From a virus: a DNA stretch of 50,470 nt. Location of the stretch: IMG/VR virus record IMGVR_UViG_3300043598_000003, positions 1 through 50,470 of that record, one strand, 5' to 3'. Below are positions 29,899-37,159 of this stretch, piece after piece; the stretch's first letter is position 1; the number at the start of each line of letters is the position of its first letter. The translations under genes and the position numbers were made by a program. A model generated the notes under the pieces. That model saw nothing but the letters and a program-made list of their open reading frames with translations. It had not been told where the DNA came from and did no database searches.

Positions 29899-30732
29899 AT
29901 GCTATTCGTGCTATTCTATACGGAATCGGTATATGTTCACAGCCTCGACTGCCCTCTGGACGAGGCGTTCGTTACAGGGGCGGTGCGTTGTGATATACTC
30001 ATGGCGAATACGGCTGGCGATTTGGTACTGGAAGTCGCAGAACGTACGGCGCGGAGCGTGCCGGATGCGTTTTCCAATACTTTGTTCCACTCGTGCGCGA
30101 CGTTCCCTGGACGGGTGGTACTGGAACCACAGACACCGAGCCTCTCTCGTGGTGCTTCTCTTGACGACAAGGTCCGAGCGCTGGTCGATTGCGCAGGAGC
30201 TAACGGCTGGGACATAGCCGACCACGGGCAGTCGCTGGAGTTCTCTCGCGGCGCCGAGTTCATCTCTGCAGTGTTCGAGGGGAATGCCTGGGACGCGATG
30301 ACGTCCGTCTGGGTCAACCTCGGGCGGACTCTCCGGCTCCCGAACCTCAACGCGGCCCTCTCACGGCTCACGGGACGGCCTGAAGACGTACCTCCGCCCG
30401 GAAGGCCCGGCCGAAGGGCAGGAGCCGTCAAGCGGGCGACAGAGCCCTACATGCCCTTCGACCTGACCGATGATGATGAGGTGATCATGTTGAGCTGTAT
30501 TGGTCGGGAGCTAGTCTGGCTCAACTCATTCAGCGGCGAGGAGGAGAGAGCCTATATCGCACCAACAGAATATCGTGAAGCGGTAGTCAAGGGGCGAAAG
30601 GTCCAACAGAAAGTGACAAACAGGCACACGCGAGTGCACAAGAATGGTGCCGGCCGGCGAATGATCACCTTTGTGGAGCATGGCGGAGGATTCCGCACTG
30701 TCGCGCTCGATTCGCTAGTGGCGGTGCGCTGA
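29899..30732 (+). CDS. Hypothetical protein preceding the helicase
   Basis: 277 residues. No family recognised. The first 80 residues are Cys/Ser/Ala-mixed and the DNA there is less GC-rich than its surroundings. Residues about 85-150 look like a compact domain ('DKVRALVDCAGANGWDIADHGQ', 'EFISAVFEGNAWDAMTSVWVNLG'). A Pro/Gly/Arg linker follows, then a beta-rich C-terminus ('EVIMLSCIGRELVWLNSF', 'RRMITFVEHGGGFRTVALDSL'). The stop overlaps the helicase start, so it is probably functionally linked to it. Confidence 0.6.
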   Translation: MLFVLFYTESVYVHSLDCPLDEAFVTGAVRCDILMANTAGDLVLEVAERTARSVPDAFSNTLFHSCATFPGRVVLEPQTPSLSRGASLDDKVRALVDCAGANGWDIADHGQSLEFSRGAEFISAVFEGNAWDAMTSVWVNLGRTLRLPNLNAALSRLTGRPEDVPPPGRPGRRAGAVKRATEPYMPFDLTDDDEVIMLSCIGRELVWLNSFSGEEERAYIAPTEYREAVVKGRKVQQKVTNRHTRVHKNGAGRRMITFVEHGGGFRTVALDSLVAVR

Positions 30733-32894
30733 TGGATATCCACCTGGAGCGGTTCGCACATCGCATCTGGATGTGTAATGTCTATCGGCAGGATATCAAG
30801 GAGCGCGCCGCTGTCTTTCCCGGAGCGAACTGGGCCACAGCGCAACCGCAGATAAGCTGGGCGCGCGGTAAAGTCGGCCCGCGCGGTTATGGCGCGTGGA
30901 CTTTCCCGCTCACCTATCGCGGGTGTATGGACCTGCGGAAGGAGTTCAACGATGCGAAGATTCATATTGGCGAGCGACTCTGGCGCTGGGCATCGGCGGA
31001 ACGGCAGCGGCGGAGGGAACTCGCGCAGATCCTCGCCATGGACGAAATGCCAACCCCCAGACTTGAGGCGACCTATCCCGACCTCGCGGCCGCCGTGCAC
31101 AGTCGCAAGTTTCAGTCTGTTGGTATCGGTTATCTATGTCGTGCTCGTCAAGCCATTATTGGCGATGATCCGGGCCTGGGCAAGACTCTACAAACTGCGG
31201 GTGCGGCGGTGGAGCTTGGGCTTGCGGGTCCGCATCTCGTCCTGGGCCCAAGCTCGGCGATTGAGATAACCTGGCCCGACGAATTCGGCGAGTGGTTGCC
31301 GGATGAGCCATTCTGGGTGATTGAAGGCGACAAGAACAAGCGGGCTAATCTGCTACAGGACTTCTGGGATTGGTCCCGAGATCACCCGGATTCGCGGGCC
31401 TGGGCATTCTGTAACAAAGAGATGCTGCAGAATGAGCGCCCGCCGGTGCGCCGCAAGTTCAAGAAGCTGGAGATGCCAGAAGGCTTCAACAAAAAGATCT
31501 GGGAGAAGCGGGAAGCCGAACGATTCCTGGTATTCCAGGATGAGGAATCGGCGCGGATGGAGGCATTTGATCCGGAGTCGCGCCGGTTCGAGGCGCTGTT
31601 TGACATTACCTGGTCTGCCGCTTTCGTCGACGAGTCACACAGGCTACTGCCGACTAAGACCAGCGAGGTCAAGAAGCAACCGCAGACCCGCTCGGGTGTG
31701 CAGAGGCTCGCGGTTAGGACCCGCGGGCTCAAGATAGCCATGAGTGGAACGCCGTGGCGCGGCAACCCGGTCAACAATTGGGGGACGCTGAACTGGCTCT
31801 GGCCGGATCAGTACCCCGGTTACTGGAGCTATGTGGACCGCTGGTTCGATGTACAAGATGGCGACTTCAAGGTAATCGGCGATGTCAGGGCCGACACAGA
31901 GAAGGAGTTTGGGGTTGAGCTGGACGCGGTGATGATTCGCCGGCGCAAGTCTGAGGTGGCCAAGGATCTTCCGCCCAAGGAGTACGGCGGTACGCGGCTA
32001 TACCGGGGCGATTCGGAGTCTCCTGTTGGCATCTGGCTACCCATGCGGGGCAAGCAAAGCGTTGCCTATGAGTCCATGGTTGCGGACGCGCTCGCGCATC
32101 TCGATTCCGGAACGCTAGTCGCGGGCGGGGTACTCGCCGAGCTAACCCGCTGCAAGCAGTTCGCCTGTAGCTATGGCGATATCCGGGAGGTCCGGCGGAA
32201 GATTCCGCGCCTGCGGGTGGATAGGCTCTTGGCCTCGAAGCGCGAGAGGATTGCGGAGGAACTCGGGTTGCCACTGGATAGCCCGAGGGTTCGGCGGGTT
32301 GATCTGACCGATGAGGAACTGTACGAGTGGATGGAGGAGTTCTACCCGACACTGCCAAGCAACAAGCTTGACTGGATTCGAGACTTCCTGGCCGAGCGCG
32401 GCATCACGAAGGATGCCGAATCATGGGGCGAGGATAAGGTGGTGATTGCTTCGCAGTACACGACGATCATCAATATGTTCGTAGACCAACTGACCAAGGA
32501 GGGAATCGCCTGCCATAAGTTGACCGGTCAACAGAATAGCGCCGAGCGCCGGAAGGCTAAATCCGAGTTCCAGTCTGAGGGTGGACCGCGTGTGTTCTTC
32601 TTGAACATTGACGCGGGCGGGACGAGCCTTACGCTGGATGCGGCTGATGATCTGGTGTTCATCGACGAGAAGTGGATCCCAGACGATCAGACTCAGGTTG
32701 AGGACCGGATTCACCGGCTGTCTCGAATGCACCAGGTGCGTATTTGGTACCTCCGCTCGCGCGGTACTATTGACGAGCGGATCGCAGTCCAGACCGCACA
32801 CCGGGACAACGTCCAGCTACGCCTCCTTGACGGCAGGCGCGGAGTCGACTATGCGAAGCGGCTGTTGGTTCCTGAGTCAGCCATGGCAGCGTAG
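30732..32894 (+). CDS. SNF2/SWI2-family DNA helicase/translocase
   Basis: 720 residues, superfamily 2. Motif I 'GDDPGLGKT' (144-152), motif II 'DESH' (300-303), motif III 'SGTPW' (338-342), and a late motif VI 'EDRIHRLSR' with 'IDAGGTSLTLDAAD' (motif V) upstream of it. It uses ATP to move on double-stranded DNA, in phages associated with replication, recombination or displacement of bound proteins. The N-terminal 130 residues are phage-specific. It overlaps the upstream gene by one codon position (TGATG). Confidence 0.9.
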   Translation: MDIHLERFAHRIWMCNVYRQDIKERAAVFPGANWATAQPQISWARGKVGPRGYGAWTFPLTYRGCMDLRKEFNDAKIHIGERLWRWASAERQRRRELAQILAMDEMPTPRLEATYPDLAAAVHSRKFQSVGIGYLCRARQAIIGDDPGLGKTLQTAGAAVELGLAGPHLVLGPSSAIEITWPDEFGEWLPDEPFWVIEGDKNKRANLLQDFWDWSRDHPDSRAWAFCNKEMLQNERPPVRRKFKKLEMPEGFNKKIWEKREAERFLVFQDEESARMEAFDPESRRFEALFDITWSAAFVDESHRLLPTKTSEVKKQPQTRSGVQRLAVRTRGLKIAMSGTPWRGNPVNNWGTLNWLWPDQYPGYWSYVDRWFDVQDGDFKVIGDVRADTEKEFGVELDAVMIRRRKSEVAKDLPPKEYGGTRLYRGDSESPVGIWLPMRGKQSVAYESMVADALAHLDSGTLVAGGVLAELTRCKQFACSYGDIREVRRKIPRLRVDRLLASKRERIAEELGLPLDSPRVRRVDLTDEELYEWMEEFYPTLPSNKLDWIRDFLAERGITKDAESWGEDKVVIASQYTTIINMFVDQLTKEGIACHKLTGQQNSAERRKAKSEFQSEGGPRVFFLNIDAGGTSLTLDAADDLVFIDEKWIPDDQTQVEDRIHRLSRMHQVRIWYLRSRGTIDERIAVQTAHRDNVQLRLLDGRRGVDYAKRLLVPESAMAA

Positions 32895-32903
32895 GGACGG
32901 GAC

Positions 32904-33146
32904 ATGTACTGGACGGTTTTTCTCACGTCACTTGCTAGCTTCACTTGTGGCGCTGGCGTAGGATATGTTATACGGGCACGACAAGAAGCCTCGCGGCGGG
33001 CGGTCGAAGCTCTGCGACGAAGGAACGCTCTGCGAGATCGTGGCAGGACGCACCCGCGTCGGGCCGAGCATGAGGGGGAGCCCCCATCGCGGTCAAGCAA
33101 GATGCGGTACAGGAGCGAAAGGCCTGGTAAGCGGCCCGGCTCCTGA
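32904..33146 (+). CDS. Possible membrane-anchored basic protein
   Basis: 80 residues, with a weak SD (GGGACGGG) before the ATG. N-terminal TM segment ('WTVFLTSLASFTCGAGVGYVI', residues 3-23) then an Arg-rich cytoplasmic part ('RARQEASRRAVEALRRRNAL', 'HEGEPPSRSSKM'). A second frame in the same region (starting at 32965) is also open. The TM-plus-basic pattern and position after the helicase favour this frame, but the call is moderate. Confidence 0.5.
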   Translation: MYWTVFLTSLASFTCGAGVGYVIRARQEASRRAVEALRRRNALRDRGRTHPRRAEHEGEPPSRSSKMRYRSERPGKRPGS

Positions 33147-33168
33147 GAAGTTCAAAGAAAGTTGAAGA

Positions 33169-33202
33169 AAAGTCTAGACTTTCTCCGAGGATCGGCTAGA
33201 CT
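33169..33202 (+). promoter_or_regulatory. Early promoter 8 with a 14-bp palindrome
   Basis: AAAGTCTAGACTTT (33169-33182) is a perfect palindrome containing TAGACT (33175-33180); 16 bp later a second TAGACT (33197-33202), then TGAGATAA. It resembles the shared early promoters but carries a different palindrome. The ATG is at 33247 with AGGAGG upstream. Confidence 0.55.
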
Positions 33203-33246
33203 TGAGATAAGCCGGAAGAGCCCAAGAAACTACACAGGAGGACAAG

Positions 33247-33825
33247 ATGCCGGAGCGCAAGTACGAGATCAGTGACCAGGACGAGCTGGACTACGCGGAG
33301 GTCTTCGCCTCCAAGATGGAGGGGACGGAGGACGGCTTCACCGCCTTGCAGGATTTCTTCGCGGAGTGGGTGAGCGACAAGACCGACGCGACCAGCTACT
33401 ACAAGACCGCCAAGGAGTCGCAGGCGTTCGCCGATGGAGCCCGCGCGGCTCTGTGGCTGCGGATGTACCAGCAGAGGTCCATCGAGAACCACAACTTCAA
33501 GGCCGAGCAGGCGAACGGTCGAGTGGAGGCCGACGAGGCTGCGGCCGAACTACGGGAACAGCGCAAGGCGGAGCGCGAGGAGAAGCGCGCAGCGGCCGAA
33601 GCGGCCAAGGCCGAGAAGCCGGCCCGTGCGCCCAAGGCGACCGCGACCAAGGCTGCGCCGGCCAAGGCGACCACCACCCGGAAGACCGCCACGCGGGCCA
33701 CCGCTACCAAGGCGCCGGCAGCCCCGGCGAAGGCGGGTCGGGTTGCCTCGCGGCGCCCGGCGGCCAGCTCCACCAGCAAGGCGCGGGCCACCAAGGCCGC
33801 GAAGGGCGCAGAGCCCGAGTTCTGA
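33247..33825 (+). CDS. Protein with histone-H1-like Ala/Lys tail
   Basis: 192 residues, GGAGG 6 nt before the ATG. Residues 1-90 form a compact acidic/helical domain ('DQDELDYAEVFASKMEGTED', 'FFAEWVSDKTDATSYYKTAK', 'GARAALWLRMYQQRS'). Residues about 90-190 are Ala/Lys/Pro/Thr-rich ('APKATATKAAPAKATTT' type repeats), like bacterial H1/HU-tail DNA-binding segments, ending in 'AEPEF'. It may coat phage or host DNA. No specific family recognised for the N-terminus. Confidence 0.65.
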   Translation: MPERKYEISDQDELDYAEVFASKMEGTEDGFTALQDFFAEWVSDKTDATSYYKTAKESQAFADGARAALWLRMYQQRSIENHNFKAEQANGRVEADEAAAELREQRKAEREEKRAAAEAAKAEKPARAPKATATKAAPAKATTTRKTATRATATKAPAAPAKAGRVASRRPAASSTSKARATKAAKGAEPEF

Positions 33826-33836
33826 TAGACTGCAAC

Positions 33837-33852
33837 CCCGGCTTCGGCCGGG
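33837..33852 (+). terminator. Terminator with TTCG tetraloop
   Basis: CCCGGC (33837-33842), TTCG, GCCGGG (33847-33852), 11 nt after the H1-like gene. Very stable small hairpin; no U-tract. Confidence 0.65.
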
Positions 33853-33855
33853 CGT

Positions 33856-33933
33856 TGTGGTGGAGGCTGGAACGCGAGTCGACAGAGTGGCCCGACCACC
33901 TAAGTTCGGCTCTAACTTCCAGCCTCCTCCACA
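33856..33933 (+). ncRNA. Long hairpin, candidate structured RNA
   Basis: The arms at 33856-33872 and 33917-33933 pair over 17 positions with a single mismatch; the 44-nt loop contains further weak pairing. It is placed 4 nt after the terminator and 40 nt before the next gene, i.e. in the gap only. The outer part GGAGGCT...AGCCTCC-T-CCA looks tRNA-acceptor-like, but the element is too short for a tRNA and lacks a normal T arm. Confidence 0.4.
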
Positions 33934-33973
33934 GCGAAGCGATACGCGTCGGAAGCGCGGGACAGGAGGAAGC

Positions 33974-34384
33974 ATGAAGCTATTTGTTGTGTGGTTGGAT
34001 GGCAAGACGCAAGAGTTCGGCAACGCGCACTGGTCTATAGAGGATGACAAGCACGGCAGGCCATGCATAATTAGCGTTGTAGGACGAGGCTTAGACTCCG
34101 CAGAAGCGATTCACATCCCCCTGGATAAGGTTCGGCTGTGGGGTGTAGATGACTTGGCCGGATTCGCGCAAGCTGTGATCCATGAGCTGGCTGTCAAAGA
34201 CACCCAGACAGAGGTTGCGTCTTGGCCCACTCCGACTCAGTCCGATCGGCTTCAATTACGAGATGCACTTGCGCGCATTCGCAGGCTGGAAGGCAAGATG
34301 AGCCGGATTGCGCCGGGCGCATTTCTGCCGGACTACCAGAATTCGGACGACACGACGGGACATTCTGATGATGCCAGCGGTTAG
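33974..34384 (+). CDS. Hypothetical protein
   Basis: 136 residues from ATG 33974, chosen because of GGAGGA 4-9 nt upstream. The frame is open upstream, but an extended N-terminus would overlap the structured hairpin. The N-terminus is 'MKLFVVWLDGKTQEFGNAHWS' with 'CIISVVGRGLDSAEAIHIPLDKV', a small beta-rich domain. The middle is helical ('DRLQLRDALARIRRLEGKMS'), and the C-terminus is Asp/Ser/Thr-rich. No family recognised. Confidence 0.65.
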   Translation: MKLFVVWLDGKTQEFGNAHWSIEDDKHGRPCIISVVGRGLDSAEAIHIPLDKVRLWGVDDLAGFAQAVIHELAVKDTQTEVASWPTPTQSDRLQLRDALARIRRLEGKMSRIAPGAFLPDYQNSDDTTGHSDDASG

Positions 34385-34517
34385 GCATGAGGTTACCGGC
34401 GATATGGCTGAGCGCGCGATAACGGCGCTGGAGCGGATCGCGGATGCGCTGGAGGACGCCAACAAGGATAGGCGCGAGCGTCATAGCCTGGAGGATTGGA
34501 AGGAGACGCAGAAATGA
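34368..34517 (+). CDS. Small helical protein
   Basis: 49 residues from ATG 34368; ATG 34404 (37 aa) is an equally good start. The helix 'MAERAITALERIADALEDAN' is a recurrent actinophage stretch ('ITALERIADALE'). The start overlaps the previous gene by 17 nt. Acidic/basic and probably a coiled-coil oligomer. Function unknown. Confidence 0.5.
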   Translation: MMPAVRHEVTGDMAERAITALERIADALEDANKDRRERHSLEDWKETQK

Positions 34518-34666
34518 GCAAACGGGAGTACGCCATTGATCCGCCACCAGATGTCAAGGTCAAGCTTTCTGACGGGTGTGCGCTAGACGGCAAGACGGAT
34601 GAGCACACTCACCAGCAGGACGAGTGGCAGGATCACATCGACAGACAGGATTACCGCCATGGTTAA
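34514..34666 (+). CDS. Small hypothetical protein
   Basis: 50 residues, ATG overlapping the previous stop. Mixed: 'EYAIDPPPDVKVKLSDGCALDGKTDEH', then His/Gln/Asp-rich 'THQQDEWQDHIDRQDYRHG'. The His-rich end could bind metal. The next start overlaps its stop by 8 nt. Real by coupling, function unknown. Confidence 0.5.
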   Translation: MSKREYAIDPPPDVKVKLSDGCALDGKTDEHTHQQDEWQDHIDRQDYRHG

Positions 34667-34970
34667 GAAGGCCAAGAAGAAGCTGAAGACCGGGCGCAAC
34701 AAGGCGGACACGGGAGACCGCATCGACCTGGACGGCGCGGGCGCGATCATCACGCTCGACAACGGCGACGTTCTGGTGACGCTGAAGGCTAAGCGAATTG
34801 TCGGAACTCGCATCGACAACAACCCGGCTGAGGGAACCGACGTTGGCTCGACCACGATCCGGCTGACGCTGGATAACGCTCTTGTGGTGAATCCGAATGT
34901 GCCTGTCGACAACACGCCACCGCCCAGCGCGGGGCCGGCTTCGGCGGATGAGCTTGATGCCGACGCGTAG
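34659..34970 (+). CDS. Hypothetical protein with basic N-terminus
   Basis: 103 residues from ATG 34659. The N-terminus is very basic ('MVKKAKKKLKTGRNKADTG'), then strand-rich 'IDLDGAGAIITLDNGDVLVTLKAKRIVG' and 'STTIRLTLDNALVVNPNV', ending in a Pro/Ala tail. A DNA-contacting small beta protein is possible. It ends inside the following nuclease gene (overlap 23 nt). Confidence 0.55.
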   Translation: MVKKAKKKLKTGRNKADTGDRIDLDGAGAIITLDNGDVLVTLKAKRIVGTRIDNNPAEGTDVGSTTIRLTLDNALVVNPNVPVDNTPPPSAGPASADELDADA

Positions 34971-36000
34971 AGCCCTCGAACGGCACCGCTCAGCGCCCAG
35001 GAGAGACGCGCTCGCGGGCGTGCCGCTACTCCGGACCTCAACGCGCCGTACGTTCCGGCAGTGCCGGCAGAGATGGTGGTGGGGCGTTGTCGAGGGCTAC
35101 GAGCCCAGCTTCCACAACTTCAACGCTCTGTGGTTCGGCACCGGGGTGCACCTGGCCCTAGCTGAATGGTACAAGCCGGGCAAGAAGCGCGGCGTACACC
35201 CGGTGAAGACCTGGAAGAAGTACGCCGATGATGAGTTCTCCTGGGCTCGCACCGGCGAGTACGGCACGCCAGAGGAGGAAATGGTAAAGGTTGGCGACCT
35301 CGGCGAGGCGATGCTGACCGGATACGTCGACAAATACGGCAAGGATCCTGAGTGGGATGTGATCGCGCCTGAGCGCGTCGGGCGCGTGCTCATTCCGCAT
35401 CCAGATAAGCCTGGCGAATTCATCGTGCAGTATGTGTTCACATTCGACCTGGTGTATCGAGACTTACACGACGGAATCATCAAGCTCGGAGAGCACAAGA
35501 CCGCCGCACAGGTTCGCCTTGGTCACCTGAGTCTGGATGATCAGGCCGGCTCATATCTGCCGATGGCAACCACCATTCTGCGGGATGAAGGTCTGCTGAA
35601 GCCCACCGATCGAATTGAGGTCATCACATACAACATCCTTCGCAAGGCGATTCCGAATCCGGACCCCCGTCCGAGGAATGCGGAGGGCAAGTTCTTGAAC
35701 CTGGATGGCACTGTGTCCAAGAGACAGAATGCACAGGCGCCATTCTTTGTCAGGGAGGATGTGGAGCGAGGTCGAGATGAACGCATTACCCAGGTGAAGC
35801 GCATTCAGGCTGAAGCCAGGGAAATACAGGAATGTCTGGACGACGAAAGCCGCGTCTACAAGAACCCAACCATGGATTGTAGCTACTGCCCATTCCTGCA
35901 GGTTTGCGAGCTACACGAGTCGGGCGGAGACTATGAGACTCTGCTGGCGTCAACATTCAAGAAACGCGATCCGAACGAACCATACCGGAAGTGGGCGTGA
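34948..36000 (+). CDS. PD-(D/E)XK exonuclease with Cas4/AddB-like Fe-S cysteines
   Basis: 350 residues from ATG 34948 (ATG 34957 is also possible). RecB-type nuclease core: 'FGTGVHLALAEWY' with His68, 'YVFTFDLVYRD' with Asp167, 'LGEHKTAAQ' with Glu182-His-Lys184. Cys39 in 'RQCRQRWWW' and C-terminal Cys311-x2-Cys314-x5-Cys320 ('DCSYCPFLQVC') give the one-plus-three cysteine pattern that binds a 4Fe-4S cluster in Cas4 and AddB. Probably processes DNA ends for recombination or replication. It sits upstream of a Sak4-like ATPase and SSB-like protein, a recombination set. Confidence 0.85.
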   Translation: MSLMPTRRALERHRSAPRRDALAGVPLLRTSTRRTFRQCRQRWWWGVVEGYEPSFHNFNALWFGTGVHLALAEWYKPGKKRGVHPVKTWKKYADDEFSWARTGEYGTPEEEMVKVGDLGEAMLTGYVDKYGKDPEWDVIAPERVGRVLIPHPDKPGEFIVQYVFTFDLVYRDLHDGIIKLGEHKTAAQVRLGHLSLDDQAGSYLPMATTILRDEGLLKPTDRIEVITYNILRKAIPNPDPRPRNAEGKFLNLDGTVSKRQNAQAPFFVREDVERGRDERITQVKRIQAEAREIQECLDDESRVYKNPTMDCSYCPFLQVCELHESGGDYETLLASTFKKRDPNEPYRKWA

Positions 36001-36001
36001 C

Positions 36002-36250
36002 ATGGAGGACATGGCACAGGAAGTCGAAACGCTGCCCCGAGAGCAGGCCGGGGAACTTGTGGAGGAATGCCAAGCTCGATTGATGAAGTTCCGGTCGCAT
36101 TGCCAAAATCAAATCGAGATGGCGGAAGAGAAGCGAGCATTCTGGTCGCGCGAGCACGATATCGTGACAACCTTCCTCGCGTCGGACATGTTCGCTCCGC
36201 AGCCCGAAAGAATGCCGAGCGCCAAGCGCAAAGAGCCAATGGCGTTCTGA
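36002..36250 (+). CDS. Small coiled-coil protein
   Basis: 82 residues, ATG one base after the nuclease stop (a second ATG at 36011). Helical and Glu/Gln-rich: 'EVETLPREQAGELVEECQARLMKFRSHCQNQIEMAEEK', suggesting a coiled-coil dimer. The C-terminus is Met/Pro/Lys-rich. Function unknown; position suggests a partner of the nuclease/recombination genes. Confidence 0.55.
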   Translation: MEDMAQEVETLPREQAGELVEECQARLMKFRSHCQNQIEMAEEKRAFWSREHDIVTTFLASDMFAPQPERMPSAKRKEPMAF

Positions 36251-36273
36251 ACACCAACTGAAAGGAAGTTGCT

Positions 36274-36621
36274 ATGCCGCTCCAGCCAGGGCAGGCTCCG
36301 CCCAGGAGCAATCTGCCGCCGAAGGGTGCGAGTAAGTCGCGCCGGTACGCGGTGGCTTGGGTCCCGCGAAAGCAGGACTCAAAGGATGAGACCGGGTGGT
36401 ACTGGGAGGAGGTCAAGTCGACCAATTGCCAGAGCGCCACGAACGCGCTACTGAAGAAGCTGCGGGAGAAGTACGACAAGCCGGAGATGAAGAAGACTGG
36501 TCTGGTCGTGCTCGCCATGGAGCTGATTCCCGCGCGGCAGACTCTGGAGGAATACCTCGGTCTGGTGGAGGATGACGCCGAGGATGAAGAGGCCGAGGAG
36601 GAGGATGACGACACCGAGTGA
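36274..36621 (+). CDS. Hypothetical protein with acidic tail
   Basis: 115 residues, GGAAGTTG before the ATG. Basic N-terminus ('PPKGASKSRRYAVAWVPRKQD'), a compact middle ('WYWEEVKSTNCQSATNALLKKLREK') and a highly acidic end ('EDDAEDEEAEEEDDDTE'). The acidic tail overlaps the next gene's start. Function not recognised. Confidence 0.55.
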   Translation: MPLQPGQAPPRSNLPPKGASKSRRYAVAWVPRKQDSKDETGWYWEEVKSTNCQSATNALLKKLREKYDKPEMKKTGLVVLAMELIPARQTLEEYLGLVEDDAEDEEAEEEDDDTE

Positions 36622-36853
36622 CAAAGAGGTCGAAGAGCTGCGGCGACAGGTTGAGAGCTTGCGCCCCAAACCGGAGGAGGAGCCAGTGAGCGGACGGTAT
36701 CGTGTCGAGCCGACAAACAAGCCGACCGGAAAGCATGAGTGGAAGGTAACCGACGACAAAACCGGCAACACGGTTTATCCGGGAAGCAGCCTGGGAAAGG
36801 CGCACACCATGGCCGACCGACTGAACAAGGAGAGGCCGAGCAAAGATGAGTAA
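36605..36853 (+). CDS. Small hypothetical protein
   Basis: 82 residues from ATG 36605 (overlap with the preceding acidic tail; SD GAGGAGG). A shorter form from GTG 36686 has a better ribosome site (GGAGGAGGAG) and gives 'MSGRYRVEPTNKPTGKHEWKVTD' onward. The C-terminal 55 residues ('KTGNTVYPGSSLGKAHTMADRLNKE') look like a small DUF2188-type fold, with 'K-T-G-x-x-x-x-x-S-L-x-x-A'. Which start is used is open. Confidence 0.5.
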   Translation: MTTPSDKEVEELRRQVESLRPKPEEEPVSGRYRVEPTNKPTGKHEWKVTDDKTGNTVYPGSSLGKAHTMADRLNKERPSKDE

Positions 36854-36974
36854 GAAGCTGCCTGGTGATGTGGAGCCGGCGGATGTGATCGCCGCCAACA
36901 TCTTCGCCGGAAACTGGGATGACCCGTTGCGGTATCCGATTGATGGTGACGAGGCCGAGGAGGATGAGGGGTAA
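36846..36974 (+). CDS. Tiny acidic protein
   Basis: 42 residues, ATG overlapping the previous stop region. 'LPGDVEPADVIAANIFAGNW' then 'DDPLRYPIDGDEAEEDEG'. Acidic. The stop overlaps the next start (TAATG). Real by coupling; function unknown. Confidence 0.45.
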   Translation: MSKKLPGDVEPADVIAANIFAGNWDDPLRYPIDGDEAEEDEG

Positions 36975-37159
36975 TGGCACGCCCGTTGAAGGCCAATGGA
37001 CTCCAGGAAGCGGGCGCCCTCAAGACCCGCATCCGGCGCCAAAGGGCTCTCGGGCGGATCGGTCAGGATGACCACGATTACCTCATCGAACATCTTGAGA
37101 AGATTGAAGCGAGGATTGTTGAAATGGACGAGGAGACAGAGGAGGAGTCGTGGTTGTAG
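36974..37159 (+). CDS. Small helical protein
   Basis: 61 residues; ATG overlaps the previous stop (TAATG). 'QEAGALKTRIRRQRALGRIGQDDHDYLIEHLEKIEARIVEMD' is helical; a pair of helices with 'IG-x-x-D-x-x-x-L' is a recurrent small-protein pattern in actinophages. It ends by overlapping the ATPase gene. Function unknown. Confidence 0.55.
   Translation: MARPLKANGLQEAGALKTRIRRQRALGRIGQDDHDYLIEHLEKIEARIVEMDEETEEESWL

Noticed and set aside
32965-33165. Alternative frame beside the membrane-protein frame at 32904
   Set aside because: Starts inside the other gene, has no ribosome site and no recognisable motif; the TM-plus-basic pattern favours 32904-33146.
33862-33931. Possible tRNA (acceptor-like GGAGGCT/AGCCTCC plus CCA)
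   Set aside because: Only about 66 nt before CCA, no credible D or T arm and no anticodon loop in place; the T-loop-like TTCGGCTC lacks a paired stem. Kept only as a structured RNA candidate.
33859-33973. N-terminal extension of the gene at 33974 through the hairpin
   Set aside because: A GTG start is open in frame, but GGAGGA just before ATG 33974 and the strong hairpin make the short form more likely.
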